A stretch of DNA of 6,924 nt from Anaerolineae bacterium (GTDB lineage: Bacteria > Chloroflexota > Anaerolineae > 4572-78 > J111), in the NCBI GenBank assembly GCA_020433785.1, contig JAGRCC010000298.1, forward strand, positions 1 through 6,924. The letters are read 5' to 3'. This document shows, piece by piece, positions 1 to 5,647 of this stretch. Position numbers and translations under genes: made by a program. The notes beneath the pieces are model-generated. The model was not told the DNA's origin and did not search any database. It worked only from the letters and a program-made list of their open reading frames with translations. How positions within the stretch are numbered: the stretch's first letter is position 1; every line of letters begins with the position of its first letter.

Positions 1-906
1 GTCAAAATGGTCCACAACGGCATCGAATACGGCGACATGCAGCTAATCTGCGAGTCGTACCAGTTGCTGAAAGAGGTCCTGGGCCTGAGCGCTAACGACA
101 TGCACCAAGTTTTCGCCGAGTGGAACCAGGGCAAACTCGACTCCTACCTCATCGAAATTACCCGCGACATTTTGGCCTTTAAGGATGAGGACGGCCAGCC
201 GCTGGTGGAAAAAATCCTCGATGCCGCCGGACAAAAAGGCACCGGCAAATGGACCGTTATCTCAGCCTTAGACACCGGCATCCCCTTAACCCTAATCGGC
301 GAGGCGGTGATGGCTCGCTCGCTGTCGGCCCTCAAAGAGGAGCGCGTGGCGGCCTCGAAAGTGCTGTCCGGCCCCACCCTCAGCTTTGATGGCGACAAAA
401 CCGCCTTTATCAACGATTTGCGCGAGGCGCTCTACGCCTCCAAAATTATCTCCTACACCCAGGGCTATATGTTGATGCGGGCCGCGGCGCAGGAATATGG
501 TTGGGATTTGAATTATGGCGGCATTGCTCTGATGTGGCGGGGTGGTTGTATCATTCGCTCGGTTTTCTTGGGCAAAATCAAGGAAGCGTTCGACCAAAAT
601 CCGGACCTAACCAACCTGCTGCTCGACCCCTATTTCAAGGAGCAGGTCGAAGCGACGCAAGCCTCATGGCGACGCGTGGTGGCTAAAGCGGTCGAGCTAG
701 GGATCCCCGTGCCGACCATGTCCAGCGCACTGGCCTTTTTCGATGGCTACCGCCGCGATCGCCTACCTGCCAATCTACTTCAGGCCCAACGCGACTACTT
801 TGGGGCGCACACCTACGAGCGCGTTGACCAACCGCGCGGCCAGTTCTTCCACACCAACTGGACAGGCGCCGGCGGTGCGGTAACGGCCAGTACGTATGAA
901 GTATAG
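1..906 (+). CDS. gnd: 6-phosphogluconate dehydrogenase, decarboxylating (C-terminal part, 5' end outside window)
   Basis: This enzyme oxidatively decarboxylates 6-phosphogluconate to ribulose 5-phosphate in the cytoplasm, producing NAD(P)H in the oxidative pentose phosphate pathway. The reading frame is open from base 1, so the gene starts upstream. The ATG at 7 lies inside the conserved active-site block [13 protein letters not shown] and is not the true start. In window numbering K2, N6 and E9 match the catalytic Lys183, Asn187 and Glu190 of the sheep enzyme. Near the C terminus, [11 protein letters not shown] (residues 263-273) carries R264 and H270, matching Arg446 and His452, which reach into the other subunit's active site. 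The family is usually about 470-480 residues in this long, dimeric form, so about 180 residues with the Rossmann cofactor domain are missing. Cofactor preference therefore cannot be judged. The stop is TAG at 904-906. The gene converges on the LacI-family gene and need not belong to the same regulon. Confidence 0.5.
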   Translation, partial: VKMVHNGIEYGDMQLICESYQLLKEVLGLSANDMHQVFAEWNQGKLDSYLIEITRDILAFKDEDGQPLVEKILDAAGQKGTGKWTVISALDTGIPLTLIGEAVMARSLSALKEERVAASKVLSGPTLSFDGDKTAFINDLREALYASKIISYTQGYMLMRAAAQEYGWDLNYGGIALMWRGGCIIRSVFLGKIKEAFDQNPDLTNLLLDPYFKEQVEATQASWRRVVAKAVELGIPVPTMSSALAFFDGYRRDRLPANLLQAQRDYFGAHTYERVDQPRGQFFHTNWTGAGGAVTASTYEV

Positions 907-928
907 CGACTATTTCTGGCCTCCAATC

Positions 929-956
929 CTCCCCAATTTCACTCAAATTGAGGGAG
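929..956. terminator. Bulged hairpin between convergent gnd and regulator genes
   Basis: CTCCCCAATTT (929-939) pairs with AAATTGAGGGAG (945-956) through 11 base pairs with one bulged A at 951 and a 5-nt loop. It sits in the 68-bp gap between the stop codons of two convergent genes, where a bidirectional terminator is expected. Neither side has a proper T-run: the + side continues AGTCACTTTCTC. Intrinsic termination would be weak, and the hairpin may instead protect 3' ends or assist Rho-dependent termination. Confidence 0.5.
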
Positions 957-974
957 AGTCACTTTCTCATGATA

Positions 975-2021
975 TTAGCCTTCACCGCTGTCGGATATGA
1001 CGGCATTAATGGGTTTTGTACTCTTACGGACGATCAACTCAGACGGGAGCAAAATCTGCCCATTCTCCACTGAATTTTTATTGATCTGGTCGATCAACAT
1101 TTTAGCAGCTTGATAACCCATCGTGAACGCCGGAAAATCGATCACCGTCAACGGCGGCGTAATCAACTCGGCCACGTTGGCGGTGGCAAACCCCACCACC
1201 GAAAAATCATCGGGCACAGTTCGCCCGGCCTGGCGCAAGGCGCGGATTACGCCCACGGTTGGCGAGCCTTGCATGGCCACCAGCGCGGTCAAATCCGGCT
1301 GTTCATCCAAAATATCCAGTGTGGCCTCAAACATATCCTCCACGGCGATATTCACCTCCCATATCCGCACGTCCAAACCGTGTTTCTGTCGGGCTCGCTC
1401 GTAGCCGGTCAATGAACGGATCGCCGGCCCATATTGTTGTTCGCGCATATGGGCCGGCAGAGCCAAAAAACCGATCTGCCGATGGCCGAGTTCGACCAGG
1501 TGATCAAAGGCGGTGACAATCGCCGCGTCAAAATCCAGATCGACAAAATTTAAGCCCTCGTTATCGGCGCAGCGGCCGATCATCACGAACGGGAAATCGT
1601 TGTCGCGCAGCAACTTAACCCGCCAATCGTCCAGGTGAATCTCCATCAAAATAATGCCATCGACCTGAGCGCTGCGATACAGATTTAAGAGGCTGCTCTC
1701 AGTGATGGGCGCTGTAATAAAATTGAAGAAGAAGTTTTCCTCTCCGGCCGCCGCGGCCCCGCCCACAATAAAATCCTGTTCTAATGGACTAACCGCTCGT
1801 TCCAAAGGAAAAAGCAAAGCAATCGTCCGGCTTTTGCGACTGGCCAATCGCTGAGCCTGAGCGTGCGGAATAAAGCCCAACTCATCGATAACTTTTTGAA
1901 CTCGCTGGCGTGTACTTTCGGCCACATCCGGCTTGTTGTTGAGAATTCGGGAGACGGTAGTGATCGAGACGCCGGCGGCTTCGGCGACATCAAAAATGGT
2001 AACTTCGCTGTTTTCAGACAT
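975..2021 (-). CDS. LacI-family transcriptional regulator, probable repressor of the xyloside-uptake operon
   Basis: This is a 348-residue protein, a normal full length for LacI/GalR regulators, which bind palindromic operators as dimers and release or bind them on sensing a sugar. The N-terminal helix-turn-helix spans about residues 7-27 (VTIFDVAEAAGVSITTVSRIL), followed by the NNKPDVAESTRQRV third-helix region. The hinge (PHAQAQRLASRKSRT, 52-66) keeps L59, the position that in LacI and PurR wedges into the central CpG of the operator. That agrees with the GCGC cores found next to the gene. From about residue 67 a periplasmic-binding-protein-like sensor domain follows (ALLFP; VDGIILME; LVELGHRQIGFLA; VPDDFSVVGF; LTVIDFP; LIVRKST). 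I see no added tetramerisation tail. The start ATG (2019-2021) has AAGGAG (2031-2036) 9 nt upstream. It is read away from the transport operon, with the operator cluster between, so it probably controls both the operon and itself. The ligand cannot be read from sequence; an alpha-xyloside or xylose is inferred from the neighbours. Confidence 0.5.
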   Translation of the reverse strand: MSENSEVTIFDVAEAAGVSITTVSRILNNKPDVAESTRQRVQKVIDELGFIPHAQAQRLASRKSRTIALLFPLERAVSPLEQDFIVGGAAAAGEENFFFNFITAPITESSLLNLYRSAQVDGIILMEIHLDDWRVKLLRDNDFPFVMIGRCADNEGLNFVDLDFDAAIVTAFDHLVELGHRQIGFLALPAHMREQQYGPAIRSLTGYERARQKHGLDVRIWEVNIAVEDMFEATLDILDEQPDLTALVAMQGSPTVGVIRALRQAGRTVPDDFSVVGFATANVAELITPPLTVIDFPAFTMGYQAAKMLIDQINKNSVENGQILLPSELIVRKSTKPINAVISDSGEG

Positions 2022-2037
2022 GGATAAAAACTCCTTA

Positions 2038-2066
2038 TTGACAAGGCAAAATAAACGTGATATGAT
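2038..2066 (+). promoter_or_regulatory. Near-consensus sigma70-type promoter of the transport operon
   Basis: The -35 box TTGACA (2038-2043) and -10 box TATGAT (2061-2066) are separated by exactly 17 bp, and TG at 2058-2059 makes an extended -10. Transcription should start near 2072-2074, inside the first operator unit, so a bound repressor would block it. The -35 box lies 2 bp beyond the regulator gene's ribosome site on the other strand, so this promoter sits within the untranslated leader of the regulator mRNA. Confidence 0.5.
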
Positions 2067-2068
2067 AT

Positions 2069-2106
2069 TGAAAGCGCTTTCGGTAGCGCTTTCGGTAGCG
2101 CTTTCA
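2069..2106. promoter_or_regulatory. Triple LacI-family operator, 12-bp period
   Basis: The first unit is a perfect palindrome, GAAAGCGCTTTC (2070-2081). Two copies of GGTAGCGCTTTC follow without a gap (2082-2093 and 2094-2105). The AGCGCT cores are centred at 2075.5, 2087.5 and 2099.5. The outer edges are TGAAAGCGCT (2069-2078) and AGCGCTTTCA (2097-2106), so the whole cluster is roughly symmetric about the middle core. The TGAAAGCGCTTTC form is typical of LacI/GalR operators and close to the CcpA cre consensus. The adjacent regulator is the natural ligand. Because 12-bp spacing is shorter than one usual LacI-family footprint, adjacent units probably cannot all be filled at once. Confidence 0.5.
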
Positions 2107-2116
2107 GGTATCCGTT

Positions 2117-2145
2117 ATTATAAGTCAAGTCGATTGATTTTTCAA
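2117..2145 (-). promoter_or_regulatory. Near-consensus sigma70-type promoter of the LacI-family regulator gene
   Basis: Read on the minus strand, TTGAAA (2140-2145) and TATAAT (2117-2122) are 17 bp apart. Transcription should start near 2110 and run leftward across the operator cluster and the opposing + strand promoter into the regulator gene, giving a leader of about 90 nt. The operators lie just downstream of the predicted start, so autoregulation is likely. Confidence 0.5.
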
Positions 2146-2213
2146 CTAGCAGTAAAGGAGAAGGGCATAAGCTTATGATGAATAACCGTTGCTTATCAGA
2201 ATCGAAATAAAGT

Positions 2214-2240
2214 AGTTGTTGATTGAAGTAAGTTGTTGAT
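2214..2240. repeat. 10-nt direct repeat in the operon leader
   Basis: AGTTGTTGAT occurs at 2214-2223 and again at 2231-2240, 17 bp apart start to start, with similar flanks (AAAGT before the first copy, AAGTA before the second). It could be a local duplication or a pair of protein-binding sites. The sequence alone does not decide. Confidence 0.5.
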
Positions 2241-2296
2241 AAGACAAATCCCCTTTATTTTGTTAATTAGCTTGATTTATTCAAAGGAGAATCACA

Positions 2297-3622
2297 ATGT
2301 CGAAAAAACTTTCAAATTTAGTAACCACTGTGTTGATTATTGTTACCCTCATGAGTCTGGCCGCATGTCAAGGGGCCGCCCAGCCCGCCGCCGAGAAAGT
2401 GCCGGAGCCGGCGTCCGAACAGCGCGTCTTTAAAATTTGGCATTATGAAACCGGCAACGCCATTGGCGACTCTTGGGAAAGCGCTCTGGAAGAATTCAAA
2501 GCGAAGCATCCCGATGTGACGGTTGAGTTTGAAGAGAAATCGTTCCAACAAATCCAGGAAACCGCCCGCATGGTGCTCAACTCCAACAACGTCCCCGATG
2601 TGATGGAAATTAATAAAGGCAACGCCACCGCCGGCCTGTATGCCAAAGAAGGGCTGCTGACCGACCTAACCGACGTCGCCACCGAGCGCGGTTGGAACGA
2701 TATTTTGAACAGCAGTCTCCAAACCACTTCCCGCTACGATGAAAACGGCATTATGGGCTCAGGCCCGCTCTATGGCGCCACCACCTACGGCGAGTTCGTC
2801 ATGGTCTATTACAACAAAGATATGTTCAAGGAATATGGCATCGAGGTTCCCACCACCCTTGAGGAATTTGAGGCGGTGGCCGACACCTTCGTCGAGGCAG
2901 GCATCGTGCCCTTGGCCTTGGGCGGCGGCGACCGCTGGCCGGCGACCCACAACTGGCAGGAGTTGGTGCTGTACAAGGCCGACCGCGATCTGATCAACAA
3001 CTTCCAGCTCCTCCAAGGCGATGTCGATTTCCACGGTCCGGCCTTCACCTTTGGCTCCGAGAAGCTGGTCGAACACGTCCAAAAAGGCTACTATCGCGCC
3101 GACGCCACCGGCATTACCAACGAGGATGCCAACGCCGCCTTTGTCCAAGGCCAACACCCGATGGTGCTGACCGGCAGTTGGCAGTACGGCGCCTTCCTGG
3201 ATCAGATTACCGACTTCGAATGGGGCATCTTCATTATGCCCGGCAAAACCTTGAACACCGGCTCCGGCGGCAACCTCCTAGTTGTGCCTCAGAATGCGGC
3301 CAACAAAGACCTGGCCTACGACTTTATCGACCTGGCTCTGGGCGAGAACGCCCAAACCGTGATGGCCAATGCCGGCGGCGTACCGGTCAACGCCGATCTC
3401 TCCAAAATAGAAAATAAAGACGTGCTGGCCCTCAACGAAGCCTTCAACACCATCCTCGCCAACGACGGCCTGGCCTTTTATCCCGACTGGCCCGTCCCCG
3501 GCTACATGGACACCTTAGGCGGCGGCTTGCAGCAGTTAATCGGCGGCACCATGACCCCCGCCGAATTTCTCGACTCGATTGCCGCGCCCTACACCGATTA
3601 CAAAACCACCGCGCTTCCATAA
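2297..3622 (+). CDS. Sugar ABC transporter substrate-binding lipoprotein (CUT1, family 1 solute-binding protein)
   Basis: This 441-residue extracytoplasmic receptor would capture an oligosaccharide and deliver it to the two permeases downstream. Residues 1-24 form a lipoprotein signal: basic MSKK, a hydrophobic stretch, and the lipobox LAAC with C24 as the lipidated cysteine. A short Ala/Pro/Glu-rich linker (about 25-41) tethers the domain. The fold then begins with FKIWHYE. Hallmarks are FKAKHPDVTVEFEE, VPDVMEI, and YYNKDMFKEYGIEVPTTLEEF (171-191), the classic family-1 signature. FVQGQHPMVLTGSWQ and an aromatic C-terminal part (YPDWPVPGY) probably contribute to sugar stacking. Length is typical. 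The start has AAAGGAGA (2283-2290) 6 nt upstream. This is the first gene of the operon, about 220 nt from the predicted promoter start. A 214-bp gap with a hairpin follows, which could allow a higher level of this protein than of the permeases. Alpha-xylosylated oligosaccharide as ligand is inferred from the xylosidase gene, not from the binding site. Confidence 0.5.
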   Translation: MSKKLSNLVTTVLIIVTLMSLAACQGAAQPAAEKVPEPASEQRVFKIWHYETGNAIGDSWESALEEFKAKHPDVTVEFEEKSFQQIQETARMVLNSNNVPDVMEINKGNATAGLYAKEGLLTDLTDVATERGWNDILNSSLQTTSRYDENGIMGSGPLYGATTYGEFVMVYYNKDMFKEYGIEVPTTLEEFEAVADTFVEAGIVPLALGGGDRWPATHNWQELVLYKADRDLINNFQLLQGDVDFHGPAFTFGSEKLVEHVQKGYYRADATGITNEDANAAFVQGQHPMVLTGSWQYGAFLDQITDFEWGIFIMPGKTLNTGSGGNLLVVPQNAANKDLAYDFIDLALGENAQTVMANAGGVPVNADLSKIENKDVLALNEAFNTILANDGLAFYPDWPVPGYMDTLGGGLQQLIGGTMTPAEFLDSIAAPYTDYKTTALP

Positions 3623-3651
3623 CCCGTTTGTCAGTGGACCGCAAATGACTA

Positions 3652-3736
3652 TTGGTTGGGTGGGGATTAGAGATTGGGAGATAAGCGATAATTAGTCGTA
3701 ATCGCCCCTCTTATCTCTAATCTCCAAACCAACCAG
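3652..3736 (+). repeat. Long imperfect inverted repeat (hairpin) between binding-protein and permease genes
   Basis: Bases 3661-3674 pair with 3713-3726 (14 pairs, one G-U). After a small internal loop, 3653-3659 pair with 3729-3735 (7 pairs), plus a possible T-G at the base. The 38-nt apical part has an inner GCGAT (3685-3689) / ATCGC (3701-3705) stem. An alternative pairing, GAGATAAG (3678-3685) with CTTATCTC (3710-3717), is possible. There is no T-run after it, so it does not look like an intrinsic terminator. By analogy with the malE-malF gap it may protect the 3' end of the upstream message or damp downstream expression. Confidence 0.5.
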
Positions 3737-3786
3737 CTATTCTAACATCCAGCCGGCGGCGACACCCCAAAGAATGACTATCTGTC

Positions 3787-3828
3787 GCTACTAGCTACCG
3801 GCTAACCGCTAACTGCTATTTGCTAAGG
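3787..3828 (+). repeat. Six-unit 7-bp tandem repeat, GCTANNN
   Basis: GCTA begins at 3787, 3794, 3801, 3808, 3815 and 3822, exactly every 7 bases, with variable trinucleotides CTA, CCG, ACC, ACT, TTT and AGG. The last unit forms the start of the permease gene's ribosome site (GCTAAGGAG). It resembles the degenerate short heptamer repeats known between genes in cyanobacteria. Its function is unknown. Confidence 0.5.
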
Positions 3829-3830
3829 AG
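3825..3830 (+). promoter_or_regulatory. Ribosome binding site that fixes the GTG start of the first permease
   Basis: AAGGAG lies 6 nt before GTG at 3837-3839. No ATG in frame lies close by, and the first transmembrane segment begins about ten residues later, so GTG is the supported start. Confidence 0.5.
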
Positions 3831-3836
3831 TACAGC

Positions 3837-4748
3837 GTGGTCAACAAACTAACTTCTCCATTCAAAGGGTATACCATATTTCTAATACCCGGCATCTTGA
3901 TGTTTCTCATCTTTATCGTGCTTCCGTTCCTGGCCAATGTCGGCATCAGTTTTACCCGCTGGTCAGGCGTGGGCGCGCCGGACTGGGTGGCGCTGGCCAA
4001 CTATGAGCGAGCGCTCGGCGACGCGACCTTTTGGGCCTCGTTCAAAAACAACCTGTACCTGATTGTGGCGATGACCATCCTCCCTACCCTGATCGGGTTG
4101 TTTCTGGCGGCCTTCCTGTTTGACTACATCGCCGTTAAGTTCGGCAACCGGGTCGCCAGCTTCTTCCGGGCCGGCTTCTATTTCCCGCAGATCATTCCCG
4201 TGGTCATCGCCGCCATCGTCTGGCGCTGGATTCTCCAGCCGGACTGGGGGGCGTTGAACTGGCTGCTGGAAGCGGTGGGGCTGTCGGCCCTCACCCACAA
4301 CTGGCTGGGCGATGCCTCCACAGCGATGTTTGCGGTCATGGGTGTGATGGTCTGGTTTCAGATCGGTTATCCGCTGGTCATCTTTATGGCCGGCCTCCAG
4401 CGCATCGATCCCGAACTGTACGAAGCCGCCTCGCTCGATGGCGCGACCTGGTTCGGCCGCTTCTACCACATCACCATCCCGCTCCTGCGTCCGGAAATCT
4501 ACGTGGTCGTCCTGACGACGATGATCCACGCCCTGAAAACCTTCGGCCCCATTTACGCCATGACCCGAGGCGGGCCGGGCAACGCTACCATGGTCGCCTC
4601 GTACTTTTCCTACAAAAATTTCTTTGAAATCTCTAACGTCGGCTATGGCGCGACGATGGCGACGGTGCTCACTGCCCTCATCATCGTCATCACCATCATT
4701 TACATCAACATCCAGCGCCGCATGGAACAGCAGGGGAGTATGATCTAA
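3837..4748 (+). CDS. Sugar ABC transporter permease, MalF-like (CUT1)
   Basis: This inner-membrane subunit of 303 residues pairs with the next gene's product to form the translocation channel. Six hydrophobic segments are visible at roughly residues 12-39, 71-97, 107-133, 162-188, 217-240 and 268-292. That is the short six-helix form usual for MalF-type partners outside enterobacteria. The cytoplasmic EAA loop that contacts the ATPase is clear: E196-A-A-S-L-D-G202, followed by the ITIPLLRP stretch. DPELYEAASLDGA is characteristic of CUT1 MalF-type permeases. Translation starts at GTG (3837) with AAGGAG 6 nt upstream. Its TAA (4746-4748) shares the final A with the next ATG, so the two permeases are probably translationally coupled. 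The gene is separated from the binding-protein gene by a gap with a hairpin and heptad repeat. Substrate is inferred from context only. Confidence 0.5.
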   Translation: MVNKLTSPFKGYTIFLIPGILMFLIFIVLPFLANVGISFTRWSGVGAPDWVALANYERALGDATFWASFKNNLYLIVAMTILPTLIGLFLAAFLFDYIAVKFGNRVASFFRAGFYFPQIIPVVIAAIVWRWILQPDWGALNWLLEAVGLSALTHNWLGDASTAMFAVMGVMVWFQIGYPLVIFMAGLQRIDPELYEAASLDGATWFGRFYHITIPLLRPEIYVVVLTTMIHALKTFGPIYAMTRGGPGNATMVASYFSYKNFFEISNVGYGATMATVLTALIIVITIIYINIQRRMEQQGSMI

Positions 4749-5635
4749 TGGCTAATCAATCGTTAACCGTCAATACCAACACCTATAGCGCGGCCAAGAA
4801 AACGCCGTTGGTCAACCGCCTCACCGGCTCGCTCTCGCTGATCGCCTTAGCCGTCTTGTTGGTCATCATGCTCTTTCCGTTTGCCATTATCACCCTCAAC
4901 TCCTTCAAGACCGAAACCGAGTACTACGCCAACGGCCCGATGAGCCTGCCCCAGTCGCTCGAAACCACCACCCTGACCGAAACGTGGGAGCGGTTGGAAT
5001 TCACCACCAAACTCTGGAACAGCATCGTCATCAGCGTCAGCGTCTCCCTCCTGGCGATTGGGCTGTCGTTGTTCAACGCCTTTGCTCTGGGCATCGGCAA
5101 GGTCAAAGGGCGTGGCTTCTTCCTGGTCTTCTTTCTGTTAGCCATCACCCTGCCCAACGAGGTGTTGGCCTACCCGCTCTACTATTTATTCCGGCAAATC
5201 GGGCTGTACGACACCCGCTTATCGGTCATCCTGACCCTGGCGACGCTGCACACCGCCTTCGGCACCTACCTGCTGACCTCCGTCTTCAGCACCACCTTCC
5301 CCAGAGAGTTGATCGAAGCCGCCATGATCGACGGCTGCAACAAGATGCAGCTTTTGTTCAAGGTGGTCGTACCAGTCAGCATGTCGACGCTCGCCGTCCT
5401 GTTCGTCTTCTTCTTCATCTGGACCTGGAACGACTTCTTCCTGCCCTTGATCTTTCTCATCTCAAACTCGAACCAAACCGTGCCGCTGGCGCTGGCTCTG
5501 CTGCAAGGCCAGCACGGCATGGTTATCACCACCCAAAGCGCCGCCGCCTTTCTGGGCGTCCTGCCGGGCATCATCTTCTTCATTCTCTTCCAGCGAACCC
5601 TGGCCCGCGGCGTCACCGCCGGCAGCGTTAAGTAA
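4748..5635 (+). CDS. Sugar ABC transporter permease, MalG-like (CUT1)
   Basis: This is the second inner-membrane channel subunit, 295 residues, with six hydrophobic segments at about 27-53, 90-113, 122-148, 156-178, 204-235 and 262-283. The MalG-type features are FPFAIITLNSFKTETEYY after the first helix, LWNSIVISV at the start of the permease domain, and the EAA loop ELIEAAMIDGCNKMQLLFKVVVPVS with E190, A191, A192 and G196. WTWNDFFLPLIF near 226-237 is also typical. The ATG at 4748 overlaps the preceding stop by one base (TAATG), and AGGGGAG (4732-4738) lies 9 nt upstream inside the first permease gene. The C terminus RTLARGVTAGSVK is the usual MalG-like tail. It ends 12 nt before the xylosidase start, so all three genes are very likely on one transcript. 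No ATPase gene follows directly. Confidence 0.5.
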   Translation: MANQSLTVNTNTYSAAKKTPLVNRLTGSLSLIALAVLLVIMLFPFAIITLNSFKTETEYYANGPMSLPQSLETTTLTETWERLEFTTKLWNSIVISVSVSLLAIGLSLFNAFALGIGKVKGRGFFLVFFLLAITLPNEVLAYPLYYLFRQIGLYDTRLSVILTLATLHTAFGTYLLTSVFSTTFPRELIEAAMIDGCNKMQLLFKVVVPVSMSTLAVLFVFFFIWTWNDFFLPLIFLISNSNQTVPLALALLQGQHGMVITTQSAAAFLGVLPGIIFFILFQRTLARGVTAGSVK

Positions 5636-5647
5636 AGGAACCCAACA

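Larger units (their letters stand above)
2107..2296 (+). promoter_or_regulatory. AT-rich untranslated leader of the transport operon
   Basis: About 190 nt separate the operators from the binding-protein start, so the mRNA leader would be roughly 220 nt. It contains the minus-strand promoter, a 10-nt direct repeat (2214-2223 and 2231-2240), and a 7-nt inverted pair, CTTATCA (2192-2198) with TGATAAG (2237-2243). It ends in the strong ribosome site AAAGGAGA (2283-2290). A second AAAGGAG (2154-2160) precedes a possible 11-codon frame at 2175-2210, which I do not call as a gene. I recognise no known riboswitch. Confidence 0.5.

Noticed and set aside
1781..2128. Minus-strand open frame encoding repeated LPKA, overlapping the regulator start
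   Set aside because: It is a translation of the operator repeat running out of frame into the regulator gene, and begins upstream of the predicted minus-strand transcription start.
1933..2178. Plus-strand open frame across the control region encoding a repeated ALSV peptide
   Set aside because: The peptide repeat is just the 12-bp operator repeat translated. The frame overlaps the regulator's helix-turn-helix codons on the other strand and has no ribosome site.
2167..2196. ATAAGC / GCTTAT inverted pair in the leader
   Set aside because: It gives only six A/T-rich pairs around an 18-nt loop, with no extension, which is too weak to call a structure.
2175..2210. 11-codon frame MMNNRCLSESK as a leader-peptide gene
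   Set aside because: The AAAGGAG upstream is 14 nt away, the peptide has no run of regulatory codons, and no terminator or antiterminator follows. It is mentioned in the leader finding only.
3652..3736. Hairpin as an intrinsic terminator ending the binding-protein transcript
   Set aside because: No T-run follows either arm, and the downstream permeases need the same operon transcript because I see no convincing promoter between 3737 and 3836.
3787..3828. Heptad repeat as a CRISPR array or transposon end
   Set aside because: Units are 7 bp with 3 free bases, far too short for repeat-spacer structure, and there is no transposase or target-site duplication nearby.
3963..4529. Minus-strand open frame of 188 codons opposite the first permease gene
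   Set aside because: It lies wholly antisense to a clear permease gene, has low-complexity His/Asp/Gly-rich composition typical of a GC-rich shadow frame, and shows no recognisable family.
4984..5631. Plus-strand open frame of 215 codons inside the second permease gene in another frame
   Set aside because: The Arg/His/Pro/Leu-rich composition is what a shifted reading of membrane-protein codons gives, and the permease frame carries the EAA motif and six helices.
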